A stretch of 64,000 nucleotides of DNA from Arctopsyche grandis (GCF_051622035.1 NC_135365.1:28768001-28832000); one strand, 5' to 3'; positions 10,116 through 58,142 are shown, counted from the stretch's first letter. The notes: a model not told the origin generated them from the sequence alone. Numbers and translations: made by a program.

Positions 10116-10211
10116 ATGACCACGTCTTCGTTCGCCACTGCACCTGCACCTGCACTTGCCTCAACGCCAGCATCAGCACCAGCACCAGCACCAGCATCTT
10201 CGCCGGCCTAG
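10116..10211 (+). other. Upstream ORF (31 codons) in the Ttd14 leader
   Basis: ATG at 10116, in ACATGACC context, reads an Ala/Pro-rich peptide (APAPALASTPASAPAPAPAS) and stops with TAG at 10209-10211, 155 bases before the Ttd14 ATG. If the transcript starts upstream of it, it could reduce main-ORF translation. The repeat-like CACCTGCACCTGCACTT and CAGCACCAGCACCAGCACC tracts explain the composition, so it may be chance. Confidence 0.4.
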
Positions 10212-10366
10212 CGGGCCACTTCCTGCCATTCGTTGCCTGGACGCCGACCGACCCGCGTTTGCCATTCGCTACTCACAATCGTTAACTCGAACTGCCTGCT
10301 CTTGCCGTTGAGCTCGTCTTCGTCGTCGTCCACTCCTAGACAAGCAGACATCCAACACCTGGAGAG

Positions 10367-46965
<36,599 letters not shown>

Positions 46966-48670
46966 CTCTCGATCGTAGTTTTAATGTATGTTTTACACCT
47001 CCGCAAATATCACCACCCCCCGCCCACCTCCTGGACGTATTTTGCGTTATGTTTGATCGCATACATATCAAAAATGTCAAGATTGAACAACTCGATGAGT
47101 TTTTTTTATATACATATATGTATACCAATTTTTTAATGTGATTTTTTAAATTTATTTATTATTTTTACAATGAATTCAAAAATGGTCTGTTTATTTTCGA
47201 ATCGCTATGAATGTTTATTATTGTTGATATGTTGCACGTGTTCTTCAGTGTGAAATGGAATACTTAATGAATTTTTTTCTTTATTGCTATTTAATGAATT
47301 GTCAGTACTTAAATGGTGCATAATTTTATGCATGAATGAAATACTTAATTTATAAAAATATTTAATCCGGCTGGTGCCAAGTCGGATACGCTAACTATTT
47401 TTTGAAAGGTGTGACGTTTTGTCGCAACGGTAAAATATCTTTGTTGAAAAGGCTTTATATGGTGCCGGTTTTTTGACAATGTTGAAGTGTTTGAAATCAG
47501 CTATTTTCGGAAATATTTTCTTCAACGTGCGCGTTACATGTTCAATTTAAGAAAATAAAAATTAAAAGCTTTATATACAAAGTTGCCTGATGACTGTTAA
47601 CTATATATATTATACTTGGGACGCCTTTTTTTCAGGCGCCCGCCGATGTATAAATATAAAATTTTTATATATTGTATAAAACAGTATATTATATATGTGA
47701 AAAAAAAACATATATTCATACTATATAATTCATTTTTGTTTTGAAAACAAATAAACACCATTAACAATAAACAAGTACAAGATATATCGTTTGTTTTTGT
47801 AACAAATGGTTTTTCTATTTTAATTGTTGTAACAATCATTATGTAGCATAATAATATGTCAGTGGATTTAGGACAGCGTTATTTAAATTTGTTTACATGT
47901 GTGTATTGAGATCGTCATGATAGATTGACAGTTTAAATCAAGCCTAATTGAAATTATTTAACTTTCTACAGTAATTATTACATAGTTGAGCACGTCTGTC
48001 ACTGTTGCTCTATCGTAACGGTCTCGCGCTGACATATTATGTGTATGTTTACCAAACGATCTATGTATTTGTTTTTTTTTTAATATTCATAATTCAGATA
48101 TTGTAATGAAACTATGAATTTATTGTATAAATTATTATATGTAAATATATTGAAAAATATTATTTTGTATTCGACGACTAGTCCATATATGAAAAACAAA
48201 CAAAAATGAAAGAAATGGAGATATGTGCGATCAAAAAAAGAAAAATATTCAATTGCATTGAATACAGTGTGTATTTAATATAATACTAAAAATATCTTTT
48301 ACGATTCCTGTGAATAGTTCAAATTACTATCTTTTTCTATGACAATGCATTTTTATTAGAAGTCTTACCGTGCTAGTTTACCAATTTTAAAATTGTCGGT
48401 TCACCCGAGTAAAAATTGTGTACGTATTGAAATTCACTTGCATAGTTTTAGCCAAAAATGATTACATACATATATGTTTAGAGAATTGTGAATGAATTTT
48501 TTCCCCTTTGTATTATTATTATATTATTGTTATATTATTACGAACTGATTTTCTCTTGATTATTTGCATAAAAGAAAGATGTGATAGTCATGTGCTATTT
48601 AGTATTTGGATTGCATAGGCAATCGTATCATCTCAATGTCACTGATCTAATAAACAAATGCTTTTATTTG
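46966..48670 (+). other. Ttd14 3' untranslated region (inferred)
   Basis: AT-rich, no other gene. AATAAA at 48649-48654 is a candidate poly(A) signal, only about 30 bases from the likely end of the convergent gene (TTTATT on the plus strand near 48683). Earlier signals are possible, so the length is uncertain. Confidence 0.45.
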
Positions 48671-48791
48671 AAACTGACGATTTTATTAACCCGAAATTAT
48701 AATATAGTGGAAATACTGATTACAATCAGATCGTTATACGCTATGAACACATAAAACTAATCAATAATGTGACCTGTAATTAAAAATATAT

Positions 48792-49684
48792 CTACGATTT
48801 GTTCGACTTCTGTCGTTTGTATTGTTTTAATACTTTTTTACTAGGCGCTACGTTGTCGCCTAAACCTGGTCGTTTTCTCTTCGGCGGATGCTTTCCTTGC
48901 GTTGACACTTCGGGCTCATCGTTTGAATTTTCACTCGGCGCCAATGCCGATGTTGACTGAGTCTGAAATTTGAACAATTTTTAAAACGATCCACAAGCTG
49001 GTATCAGTTTGAATAAAAATTATATGTATACTTGTACTTTCTTGTCTTCTTTGCTGCTGTGCAGATCTGTATCGTGAGCGAAGGTGCACATGTGTCCGAA
49101 GCGGCATCGTCCCTTCCGATGATTCCAGCAGATCTTCCTTCCGTTTATCATTTGTACTTTGTCTTTAGTGGGTACCTACACATTCAGAGCGCTTTGTACT
49201 TCACGATAGTATGGTAAAAGAGATCTTTTGATTTCGGCTTTGGTTTATTAAGTGAGATGTTAAAAGTTTGAGTGCAAAAGGAGCATCGATTTCTAAAGGA
49301 AATCGTTAAGAATATGAATGAATGTGAAACCTGTACCATTTTTACGTGCTTTTCGAGGATGGCTTTCTTGGCGTTTTCCTCCTCTGCGAATGGATTGTTG
49401 AATACTGAGTTTTTCGATGCCGATATTGCGAAGTCTGGTTTGGGAAGTTTTGTGGCATTATCTTCGACTTTTCTGGAATGCGGAATATTTTAACAATTAA
49501 ATATGAGTGTGTTTGTTTTATCGATAATTTTTTAATGTCGATTGAGGTTTTGTAATGATGTGAACCTTTTTGGGGGTAAAGGTAGGGCAGTTTCTTCTTC
49601 GTCGGTGGACGTGGCCGATGAATCGTTTGAGGAATGTGAAGATTCTGCAGAACTACCGCTATAGTCAGCGACAAGAGACGCCAT
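48792..49684 (-). CDS. CCCH zinc finger protein, four exons
   Basis: Small probably nuclear RNA-binding protein of 191 residues, found by splicing. Exons (minus): 49684-49566, 49472-49331, 49175-49032, 48962-48792; all donors are GT and acceptors AG, and phases match. The start ATG (49684) opens a Ser/Asp/Glu-rich N-part (MASLVADYSGSSAESSHSSN). Exon 2 reads KLPKPDFAISASKNSVFNNP then a helix ILEKHVKMVQ. Exon 3 carries one CCCH finger, C-x7-C-x5-C-x3-H, as ICWNHRKGRCRFGHMCTFAH. Exon 4 is a basic tail (PPKRKRPGLGDN, VLKQYKRQKSNKS). The order SVFNNPF, LEKHVKM, single finger, RPGL is compact and looks like a conserved family, but I cannot name it. Convergent with Ttd14. Confidence 0.8.
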
Positions 49685-49839
49685 GCCGGCACCGACTGTC
49701 AGATGTCAAATACTGTTTTAGTATTAACAAATCAATACACCACCATATCATTGAATTTTTTTTTTGTAATTTTTTAATTTCATTGGAGGAGCAGAGAGAG
49801 CCTATTACAATAGTGAACTACATTTTTTGTTTCGGTGAT

Positions 49840-49895
49840 TATTCCACACAAAACGATCACTAAAATCTCGATCACGGAACATCTGTCAATAAGAA
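49840..49895 (-). mobile_element. Fragment of the hAT-like MITE
   Basis: TTCGGTGATTATTCCACACA followed by ACTAAAATCTCGATCACGGA matches one end of the 3382/40118 family; the rest is missing. Confidence 0.55.
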
Positions 49896-49922
49896 TGTAT
49901 GATGCAAATATGTTGTAGGTAT

Positions 49923-50082
49923 TGTGGCGGCTCGCTATACGACATGGTCGAGTTTGGTTACCTTCCTGCGAGTGGGGACCAACTCGGCTGGGTTCGGAGA
50001 GCGGCTACTCACTCTGCCTTCAGCTGTCATAAATAAAACACGTGCATTAACATGCCAGTCGTCTCATTCGTTCATCCCCCAT
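49923..50082 (+). mobile_element. 160-base solo-LTR-like element, plus copy
   Basis: TGTGGCGGCTCGCTATACGA to CGTTCATCCCCCAT, with AATAAA near the middle (about 50030). Flanks GGTAT and AGTAT are 4 of 5 identical. The inverted copy at 50494-50654 has a perfect duplication. Size and signals suit a TRIM-like solo LTR; no internal region or partner LTR is present. Confidence 0.6.
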
Positions 50083-50224
50083 AGTATAACCATTGTTATA
50101 ATTGTTGCGTGGACGTGAAGAGGGGGCTTCCAGGATCGGAGATAAAGACGCAGGAGGGTTGTAGAAGCGGTTTATTCGTCTGCTCTCGTCGGCGCTCCAG
50201 GTCGGAATTCTTTCCAATTCGAGA

Positions 50225-50800
50225 GCGCCCCATATTTATTTTATTTTTATTTATTTATTTTTTACATATATACCAGAAAGGCCTTACAGGTAAACCCCAA
50301 TGCGCCTTCCTGGCCAATTACAAATTACAATTACAATGCAGCATTTTTATATAAATCACTGAATTACGAGACATTGAAAAACTATCTATCTATCAATTTG
50401 TACACAAACTTATTTATTGCACATTAATTAATGACAAATTATAGGTGACATATCTTATAGGAGAGATTTTAGCCAATTTCTTCCGGGAACCGTATAGGGG
50501 ATGAACGAATGAGACGACTGGCATGTTGAATGCTCGTGATTTATTTATGACAGCTGAAGGCAGAGTGAGGTAGCTAACTCTGAACACAATCCAGTTGGTC
50601 CCCACTCGCAGGAAGGTGACCAAACTCAACCATGTCGTATAGCAAGCCGCCACAACCGTCTCAACAATGAAATCAGAGAAAATTGGCAAACTCTGATAGG
50701 AAACGATCAACCTGAAGTCACAATTCCAGGTCTAACCAACAGCATACTCTGAAAAATTCATGCCCGACCCTGGGATCGAACCCGGTACCTTCTAGGCCAG
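50225..50800 (-). mobile_element. SINE copy split by a solo-LTR-like insertion
   Basis: Reading minus: B box GGGTTCGATCCCAGG at about 50785-50771, body GATCGTTTCCTATCAGAG, then the insertion 50654-50494, then the remaining body and the 3' domain GGCCAGGAAGGCGCATTGGG and an A-rich tail (about 50225). Without the insertion the copy lines up with the SINE at 42368. Confidence 0.7.
50494..50654 (-). mobile_element. 161-base solo-LTR-like element, minus copy, 5-base duplication
   Basis: Inserted in the SINE body with exact ACCGT on both sides (50489-50493, 50655-50659). About 90% alike to 49923-50082 by eye, in opposite orientation. Confidence 0.7.
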
Positions 50801-51626
50801 CACAGGACCACAGAATGTGATCTGCATCCTGCTCCGGAAAATAACACGGACAAAAGGACTCGGACACCAAGCCCATAGATGCGAGCTTGCCGATTAAGTG
50901 GCCATGACTAGACCGCGGATAGACACCGTGCTTTTTCCAGGAATCGGGGTGGTTAGCTCTATTTACAAAGCTAGATACCAAAAAAAAATACGTTCGGTGA
51001 ACCTTTAACAATGCATTTACAACAATTGAAAAATACGCAGCACCTTCTGGGTCCGGGCTTTAGCCATGACCAGTCAGAAATTGACTGATCCAAAAACTGG
51101 GCGAAAGCCAATCACGCTCAAGGCGCGAAGTGACTCATGTAAAAAACAAATAGGTGTGCCTAACTTTGGAGGAACAATCCCATCTAAGTTGCCAAGCCGA
51201 AATAGCACAATTCAAAATAACAGACTTCAAACTTCGCCAGAATCGAGGATCATCGCACTGTGACTGATTAGGGCACGGAAAAAGCATCTAACCCACCACG
51301 AAGTTTTTCCCGAGCAGCTCTTATTTGGACGATCAAGTCAAGTGGCAATGTACTCGCAAGAATCTGTAGTGAGTCTGTAGACGCAGTGCGATAGGCCTGG
51401 GTAAGAGCGATCAGAGGTAAACGCTGACCACTATTTAATGTACGACGGAACGTCTTTAATTCTACACGATGACCCCAAGTGCTAGATGCATACGTCAAAG
51501 AGTTCACAAACACAGCATCGTTCACCAAGCGTTTTTCATGGAAACCCAAACCCCATGAGCGACCACAAAGGCGACAAATACGACCAAAGGAAACCTTAGC
51601 TTTATTTAATGCTCTTCCAATATGAT
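50800..51626 (-). pseudogene. R1/I-type LINE reverse transcriptase fragment
   Basis: Minus-strand frames carry LTYASSTWGHRVELKTFRR and LPLIALTQAYRTASTDSLQI (51549-51268), then HGHLIGKLASMGLVSESFCP and DADHILWSCAG (50930-50815), matching the post-reverse-transcriptase part of R1/I-type LINEs. Frame is broken. It is interrupted by a MITE (50909-51062) and its 5' side by the BEL element at 51627; a short continuation probably lies at 55511-55575. Confidence 0.65.
50909..51062. mobile_element. Short hAT-like MITE (copy A) inside the LINE
   Basis: TAGACCGCGGATAG to GGGTCCGGGCTTTA, exact 8-base duplication GCCATGAC at 50901-50908 and 51063-51070. Removing it restores continuity of the LINE region. 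Confidence 0.8.
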
Positions 51627-52045
51627 TGTCCGAGCCAACAAACCCACATGGCCGTGTTTTGGGCTCTTACGGGCGCGCACTCATTTTTTACGAGTCGCGC
51701 TCATCTGTCAAAACAGACGCTCGCTATACGCCGGCCGAGACGCACGTCATCCGCCGGCCGAGACGGTACTGGCGTAGCTGGTCTACCTTGCCTGACCAGC
51801 TGCAGCCAGCGTACTCATCCACAGCCCCCGCCATAGAGGGGCACAGGCGCCGGCAAACTCCCCGGCTCGCCATTCTATTCTTATTAAACGAGGATAACCC
51901 GAGCTGACTTGTCTAATTTCCCACCCCGCCCTGTTCCAGCATGTGCTCCAGAGCGAGCTGAACACATAGAGACGACGACACACACACACAGCCACTGGTC
52001 ACCCAGCATACACACACACATTACAGCTCCTGAAGCTATCGTTCA
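51627..52045 (+). repeat. 5' LTR of BEL element 1
   Basis: 419 bases, begins TGTCCGAGCC, ends CTATCGTTCA. Contains TATTAAAC-like and CACACACACA tracts. Confidence 0.9.
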
Positions 52046-52272
52046 TGGTCCTTCGAGTCGGGATGATCTACAGCGCTGGACTCTGTCGTCGGCATACCAG
52101 GTTGGTCGTCAGCCATTTTGTCTCTCCCGTTATTCCTTTGTGTTGGCTGTCCGCCATCTTGTAATCCCGCTTCCCTTTTGTTTAACGGCGTGGGTTTTTC
52201 CCCCCCTTTTGTTTCACGGCGCGGGTTTCCCCCCCCGTGATATCATTTCACCCCTCACAGTTTCTCGAAGTC

Positions 52273-54681
52273 ATGACGACTCAATTGCGACGTCGTCGTG
52301 GCGCCCTTCGGGGAAGGCTGACGAAGCTCACGAATCTGGTCGACCAATTACCGCCGAGCGTGACCCGACTCGAATATAAGCTCGAGGAGGCGCGCCAGCT
52401 GCGTCTCGATTTTTTGGACACGCAGTCCGAGTTAGAAGCGTTAGAGCTCAAAGAGGCGGAGGAGTCCGCGCTGACATGGGACGAATTTGAGGACGCCTAT
52501 TTGGCATATACAGATGCAGTGCTGGACAAACTAGATGCCGCAAAGAGCATCACCTTGTCGGGAGGAACCTCCCCCCCAAGCGACCTTTTCCCGGTCGATC
52601 AAACCGTCCGTCGCACTGTTGACCAACTCGCTACTCCCCCAGTGGACCCACCCATTCGTCTCCCGGCACTAGAACTGCCAACATTCGATGGTAAGCTCGA
52701 AGATTGGCCCCAGTTCTCCCAACGCTTCCAAGCCGCAATAGACGGCAGTAAAGTGGATTCAGTCCGCTTCCAATATCTTACTGCCAGTCTTACCGGTGAG
52801 GCCCGCAACATTCTCCGCGGCCTCGACTGTGCGGAAGGGGCCTTCACCACCGCTTGGTCCATTCTCGAGGACCGGTACAACAATAAGAGGTTGTTGGTCC
52901 AGAGACACGTCCAGGCATTGCTCAACGCTGAGCCTGTGGGCCATGACGTCGGTCAAGGGTTGCGGCGGCTGTTGGATGACATCACCATGCATACCCGCAC
53001 CCTCGGGTCCATGGGCGTCCCCGTCGTCACATGGGACGACATCCTCGTATCTTCCTTGTCGTCCAAGCTGGACCAGTACACTGCCCGGCAATGGGACAAG
53101 CAATCGGTCAAGTACGAGGACTGGACATTCGACAAATTTCTCACGTTCCTCCGGTTTCAGTGCCAAGTGCAGATGAACGGCGAGGCCATCGAGAGGATGC
53201 ACCAGCCGCGTCCGTGCATACAGGCGGTTGCCGGGACTCCCGCTCATCACGAGAGAGTCAAGGCAGTTTCCTGCCCTAAGTGTCGGGGTGAACATGTGCT
53301 CCACTCATGCTCCTCGTTCCGGGACCTGGCCCCACCAGAGCGAATCAGCCTGGTCCGAAGGGCAAACCTCTGCAGGAACTGCCTGCGTCCTGGCCACCAG
53401 ACGACAGCTTGCAAGAGCCAAACTCGTTGCTCCCACTGTCGCAACCTACACCACACACTTTTGCACGCCGAGTTTACTCGGACTCCCAAACACTTCAACG
53501 CTGCTCCTGTCCCAAGGGCTGCAAGCGTCGCTAACGAAGCGCCACACGCGCCTAGCCTTCATTCCCTGCATTCAACCGTCAGGGCAGCAACAACCCCTCG
53601 CACCATTCTGTTATCCACAGTGGTGTTGTCTGCCCGTGGAGGCGATGGGCGTTGGCATAAGTGTCGAGCACTGCTCGACAGTGGGTCAGAGATGAACATC
53701 ATCTCCAATGACCTGCGTCAGCGGTTGAACGTCCAACCGCATGCATTGAATGCAAGCATGGTCGGGGTAGGCTGTAAGGAAACGCCAATCTCCCAGGGCG
53801 TAGTCTTGCACGTTGCTCCTCGGGGGTCGAGGAGCCATGCCAAAATAAAGGAGATGGAGTTTTTAGTGATCCCTAAGATCACGAACAATGTTCCATCCAG
53901 AGACCTGTCGGAATTACGGCTGGGGTTGCCCCAGCGTATTTACCTGGCTGACCCCACATTTGATTCGCCGGGGGCAGTCGACATGGTCCTCGGATGCTTG
54001 GCATTCCATCAGTCCCTTAAAGACGGTAGGAGGAATATTTCCATTCCTCCCTCACTCGCCAGCGAACGGGGCTCTACCATTCACCTGTTGAACACTTCGT
54101 TCGGCTGGGTTGTTAGTGGGGAACTGGGCTCAGTCCCAACAACCAACCGCTCCGGGAACTGCCATCAAAAAGCTTCTCGTGATCCGTCGGCGGACCGAAG
54201 AGTTCCGTTGCCAAAGCCTAGGGAACCCGCTTCTAAAAGAAGCCGCGGTAAACCCGCACCCGTTGTTCCTCATTTCATCCGACCTTCCCAACCCAGCTCC
54301 AAAAACTCCTGGTCAATTCCTAGCTGGCGAACCACTGGTTGCTCAACAGCGGGAGGATCTGCTCAATCAGCCCGCAGCACGGGCGCTACTGCACCAGCAT
54401 CTGCAGCAGCGGGCAGAGATGGTCACTGGAGGAGTGCGGCACACTCCTTCAACAGCAACACCAGGAAGGCAGCCCAACGAGTAGCTCGACTACCGACCGA
54501 GCGGCATGCAGAACATGGGGCGAGTCGCGTTGGTGCTTCCTGGGCACGACGGCGTCGCACGAATTATCACCCTGTGCACTCAGAGGGGCATCACCGACAG
54601 GGCAGCTGGCGAGACGCTCGTTGGCCCCCTGACCAGCCGACTAGGCCTGGGTGCACTCACTGTTCTCCGGCCCCCATATAA
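52273..54681 (+). CDS. Gag-protease polyprotein of BEL element 1 with shifted integrase tail
   Basis: About 802 residues from the ATG at 52273 (the upstream frame has no ATG). Order: coiled N-part; DUF1759-type gag core with LELPTFDGKLEDWPQFSQRF and AWSILEDRYNN; zinc knuckle region with CPKCRGEH, LCRNCLRPGH, CSHCRNLHH; then retropepsin-like DUF1758 domain with active site RALLDSGSEMNIIS and FGWVVSGE. After about residue 630 the frame enters sequence that, in another frame (54250-54640), still reads the integrase C-terminal end (TPGQFLAGEPLVA; LVLPGHDGVARIITL). The tail in the gag frame is therefore a Ser/Arg/Ala-rich novel sequence created by the pol deletion. Confidence 0.85.
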   Translation: MTTQLRRRRGALRGRLTKLTNLVDQLPPSVTRLEYKLEEARQLRLDFLDTQSELEALELKEAEESALTWDEFEDAYLAYTDAVLDKLDAAKSITLSGGTSPPSDLFPVDQTVRRTVDQLATPPVDPPIRLPALELPTFDGKLEDWPQFSQRFQAAIDGSKVDSVRFQYLTASLTGEARNILRGLDCAEGAFTTAWSILEDRYNNKRLLVQRHVQALLNAEPVGHDVGQGLRRLLDDITMHTRTLGSMGVPVVTWDDILVSSLSSKLDQYTARQWDKQSVKYEDWTFDKFLTFLRFQCQVQMNGEAIERMHQPRPCIQAVAGTPAHHERVKAVSCPKCRGEHVLHSCSSFRDLAPPERISLVRRANLCRNCLRPGHQTTACKSQTRCSHCRNLHHTLLHAEFTRTPKHFNAAPVPRAASVANEAPHAPSLHSLHSTVRAATTPRTILLSTVVLSARGGDGRWHKCRALLDSGSEMNIISNDLRQRLNVQPHALNASMVGVGCKETPISQGVVLHVAPRGSRSHAKIKEMEFLVIPKITNNVPSRDLSELRLGLPQRIYLADPTFDSPGAVDMVLGCLAFHQSLKDGRRNISIPPSLASERGSTIHLLNTSFGWVVSGELGSVPTTNRSGNCHQKASRDPSADRRVPLPKPREPASKRSRGKPAPVVPHFIRPSQPSSKNSWSIPSWRTTGCSTAGGSAQSARSTGATAPASAAAGRDGHWRSAAHSFNSNTRKAAQRVARLPTERHAEHGASRVGASWARRRRTNYHPVHSEGHHRQGSWRDARWPPDQPTRPGCTHCSPAPI

Positions 54682-55086
54682 TTTTGTCTTTTGTGTTTTT
54701 TCTTGTTCTGTGTGAAACTTATAACAAAAATGTTTGTGCCAATGTAGTAGTGGTTTGCTTGTGGTGCGCTAATTGACGCTTGATCCTTTAAGTTAATTTT
54801 GTGTTTGTGCCAGTGTAGTTGGTTTGGTTGTGGTGCGCTAATTGACGCTGTATCCATTAAGTTTGTTTTGTTTTCTTTTGGTTGCTAATGACACTTTACC
54901 CTTGTAGTAGTTGGTTTGGTTTTTTTTGTCGGTGTGCTATAATGTTTTTTTTTGCACTTTTAACCATGGGGGCTGGCTTTAGTTCCTAAGAAGATGTTTG
55001 TTACCACTGCTCTGTTTGTTTGTTGTCTGCTTTGTTATTATGTTAACTTTCTTGAAATATTGTGAATATTCCAACCCCGGGGAGTA

Positions 55087-55505
55087 TGTCCGAGCCAACA
55101 AACCCACATGGCCGTGTTTTGGGCTCTTACGGGCGCGCACTCATTTTTTACGAGTCGCGCTCATCTGTCAAAACAGACGCTCGCTATACGCCGGCCGAGA
55201 CGCACGTCATCCGCCGGCCGAGACGGTACTGGCGTAGCTGGTCTACCTTGCCTGACCAGCTGCAGCCAGCGTACTCATCCACAGCCCCCGCCATAGAGGG
55301 GCACAGGCGCCGGCAAACTCCCCGGCTCGCCATTCTATTCTTATTAAACGAGGATAACCCGAGCTGACTTGTCTAATTTCCCACCCCGCCCTGTTCCAGC
55401 ATGTGCTCCAGAGCGAGCTGAACACATAGAGACGACGACACACACACACAGCCACTGGTCACCCAGCATACACACACACATTACAGCTCCTGAAGCTATC
55501 GTTCA
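55087..55505 (+). repeat. 3' LTR of BEL element 1
   Basis: Matches 51627-52045 with no difference seen by eye. Confidence 0.9.
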
Positions 55506-55599
55506 ATGATTGATAGGGGATAGTTAAAGCTCGCTTTAAAGGTCAAGGAATTTGACTCTTAAAGCCCTCAACATGATGGTTGTTCATGAATATAAGGGA

Positions 55600-56310
55600 T
55601 AGTACGCGACGTGCTATATTCCTACAAATTAATTAGCCACAGGTTAATACATGGGAAAATATTGAAAGTAATATTTCCGGTGTCGACGGCCTCAATAGAA
55701 AAGTTGGTATATTATGTAGATTAAGAAATATTTTAAGTAAAAAAAGTAAAACTTTAGCGTTTAATTTAATTGTCTTGCCACATGTGGTTTATTGTTATAC
55801 TCTGCTTAATTTGTTTAGTGACCAAGATTTAGAAAAAAATGCAAAAAATACAGTATAAAGCTATGAGAGGTATTTTGAATGTGAGTAGATTTAGAGTATT
55901 GGAAGTATGTCAGATGAATTAGGATGGATGCGTATTACAATTAGTCTAAATATTAGTACATTGTCATTTGATTATTAGTTAGATCATAAGTTATTGCCAA
56001 AGTACTTTGATGATTATATAATTAGGAATAGAGATAAACATAGAACAAACTAGTTGTAAGTAGAGTAAGAAAAAATAAGACAGCTGGGGGTGTTTCTCAC
56101 AGGGGTGTGCCCATGTATAATGCCCTCCCTGAGGGCATCAGGTCTGCTAAGACCATGGATGCATTCTTGCGAGGTGCGAAGAGACACCTCTGTGACGGAC
56201 AGTACATATAAGTTAATTATAAATTTTAGAGTTAAGTAATCACGACGTATTTTTTAAATTAGTTTGATAGCTAAGATAATATATAAATAAATAAAAATAA
56301 AATGCATTGA
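55600..56310 (+). mobile_element. 3' part of a Jockey/CR1-type LINE
   Basis: Plus-strand frames, with breaks, read the C-terminal part of a LINE ORF2 (GLNRKVGILCRLRNIL, LPHVVYCYTLLNLFSD) and then the same end as the 3710-4130 copy (TAGGVSHRGVPMYNALPEGI). It ends in TATATAAATAAATAAAAATA. More complete than the other two copies but dead. Confidence 0.7.
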
Positions 56311-56924
56311 GACTGATAATAGTGAAGGGAAACGACAGATCATAACATATCATACATTTTGTGAACGAGTTATTAGGTAACCATATAATTTCGCTATTCC
56401 GTCTGTGTAAATGTACGTTAAATGTGCTAAAAATGTACCTTAAATTTAAACAATAAGTCACTATTAATAGTTTTTTGGGCTTTTATTATTTCTTATAGTA
56501 CATAATTTCTAGTGGCCATTACCTTTTATCATTAATTCTTTACACTGTAACAACTCCTGTGAAATGCGCTAAATTTAAATATGAGCAAATTCTATCTGTG
56601 ACAAAAAGTTGAAAAAGTTGTTAAAATTTTTAATATTAATTGTTATTGTTCCGACCAAGTCTTCATGGTCAGCTTTCGTGGCGTTACGACCAAAGGAGCC
56701 GTTTTGGAGGGAGATCGGTGCCGAGCGCGCGTCCCCGCCTTCTATTCGTTTTCCGCTTCGGTCGAGTGAACATCTATGGGATCTAGTCTTGTTGTGAAGG
56801 TCTTCTTCACCACCAGTCCGCCATGTATTATAGACAGGTTCGTCTGTGTTCGATATTAAATACAGCTATGTTCAATATGGTATTTATTTGGTAGTAACAC
56901 GTATACACAAGTATGATTAATTGT

Positions 56925-57135
56925 TGGCAAAAGTTTGTCGTTCAGCGGTCTCTGGATATGGTAGAGTGTCGCTGGCTCGGCATTCAGCTATGTTCGGCAA
57001 GTCGCTGGATATGGTAGAGTGTCGCTGGCTCGGCGTTCAGCTATGTTCGGCAAGTCGCTGGATATGGTAGAGTGTCGCTGGCTCGGCGTTCAGCTATGTT
57101 CGGCAAGTCGCTGGATATGGTAGAGTGTCGCTGGC
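56925..57135 (+). repeat. Tandem 52-base repeats inside the nested LTR
   Basis: Units ending CTGGATATGGTAGAGTGTCG and GCTCGGCGTTCAGCTATGTT repeat about four times; the same array is in the second LTR (58878-59088). Confidence 0.8.
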
Positions 57136-58142
57136 TCGTTGTTCTTCCAAGTCCGCGTAGTGAAGTGGTGGCTGGTCAGGAGCTGGATGTTGACTGGTCT
57201 GCTGCTGTGTGTCGACTCTTGCTGCTCTGGGTCGACTGGCGTGGTTTGGGTTGTACCTCCTTTTATAGTGTTTTTGGAATGCTTGGTGGAAGTGGTTATT
57301 GACGCGTACGAAAGGAATTTTGTTTTCGTCGAGGCGTCGAATTTTCTGGAATGCTTGATGCTGTTCCGCTCGATGTATTTTGTTGTTGCGGAATATTCTC
57401 GAAGGTTTCGATGACGATGCCGACGACGAGATTCCTACATGGCTCTCCGGTGAGTGTTAACGATGTGTGTGATTTTGTGGGAATCTTGATGTGTTGGAGT
57501 CTATTGACTCGATGGCGTCGTTGTTTGTCCGGTTGTGCTGGAGAAAGTTGTCTCGACAGCGGGTCTTGTGTTGCATGCCGGTCCAAGTCTTGTTCTCTAC
57601 CAGGTTGCTTATTTTGGGCGAGCTGCGTTGGTAGTGAAGGTTTGCGATGGCTTGGATGGTGCTGTTGTGCAGGCTGCTGTGTTCTGCGTGGAGTCATTCG
57701 CGTGACTGTTTTGCTGGTTGTGCTGGAGTTAGTTGTCTCGGCAGCGGGTCTTGCGTGAAGAACGTTGGTTGACGAAGTGCGTTGAGTGCTAGTCTTCGTT
57801 GGTTGTGCTGGAGTTAGTTGTCTCGACAGCGGATCTTGCGTGAAGTAGCTGGTCCATATGTACTTTCACACCATGTTACTGTTTCGGTCGTTACAATGGT
57901 AGTGAAGGTTTGTGTCGGTCTGGACGGTGCTGTTGTGCAGGCTGCGGCGTCCTGCATGGGCTCATCGAGGTGATGAATCATCGAAGGTGTGATGAGCGGT
58001 GCTGGCGGATCAACAGTAGTGGATCCATTTGGTTGTTGTCTCCGGGTTGCGTCTTGTTGTGGCGAAAGCTGCGGAGTTGTTTGACATGGTCACTATTTGT
58101 GGGGACATGTAGCGGACTGCGTTTGAAGTCTGCGTTGAGGGT

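Larger units (their letters stand above)
51627..55505 (+). mobile_element. BEL/Pao-type LTR retrotransposon lacking pol (element 1), 3.9 kb
   Basis: Two 419-base LTRs (51627-52045, 55087-55505) look identical throughout and have TG...CA ends. Target duplication is ATGAT (51622-51626, 55506-55510). A primer site TGGTCCTTCGAGTCGGGAT follows the first LTR directly; the purine stretch before the second LTR is weak (GGGGAGTA). The single ORF encodes gag and protease only; reverse transcriptase, RNase H and the integrase core are absent. Identical LTRs mean recent insertion, presumably with enzymes supplied in trans. Confidence 0.9.

Noticed and set aside
51909-52379. 156-codon frame across the 5' LTR and leader of BEL element 1
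   Set aside because: Overlaps LTR, primer site and the true gag start in another frame; no homology.
52599-53304. Long minus-strand frames opposite the BEL element 1 gag
   Set aside because: They mirror the GC-rich gag codons and have no start context or homology; the plus frame has clear gag and knuckle motifs.
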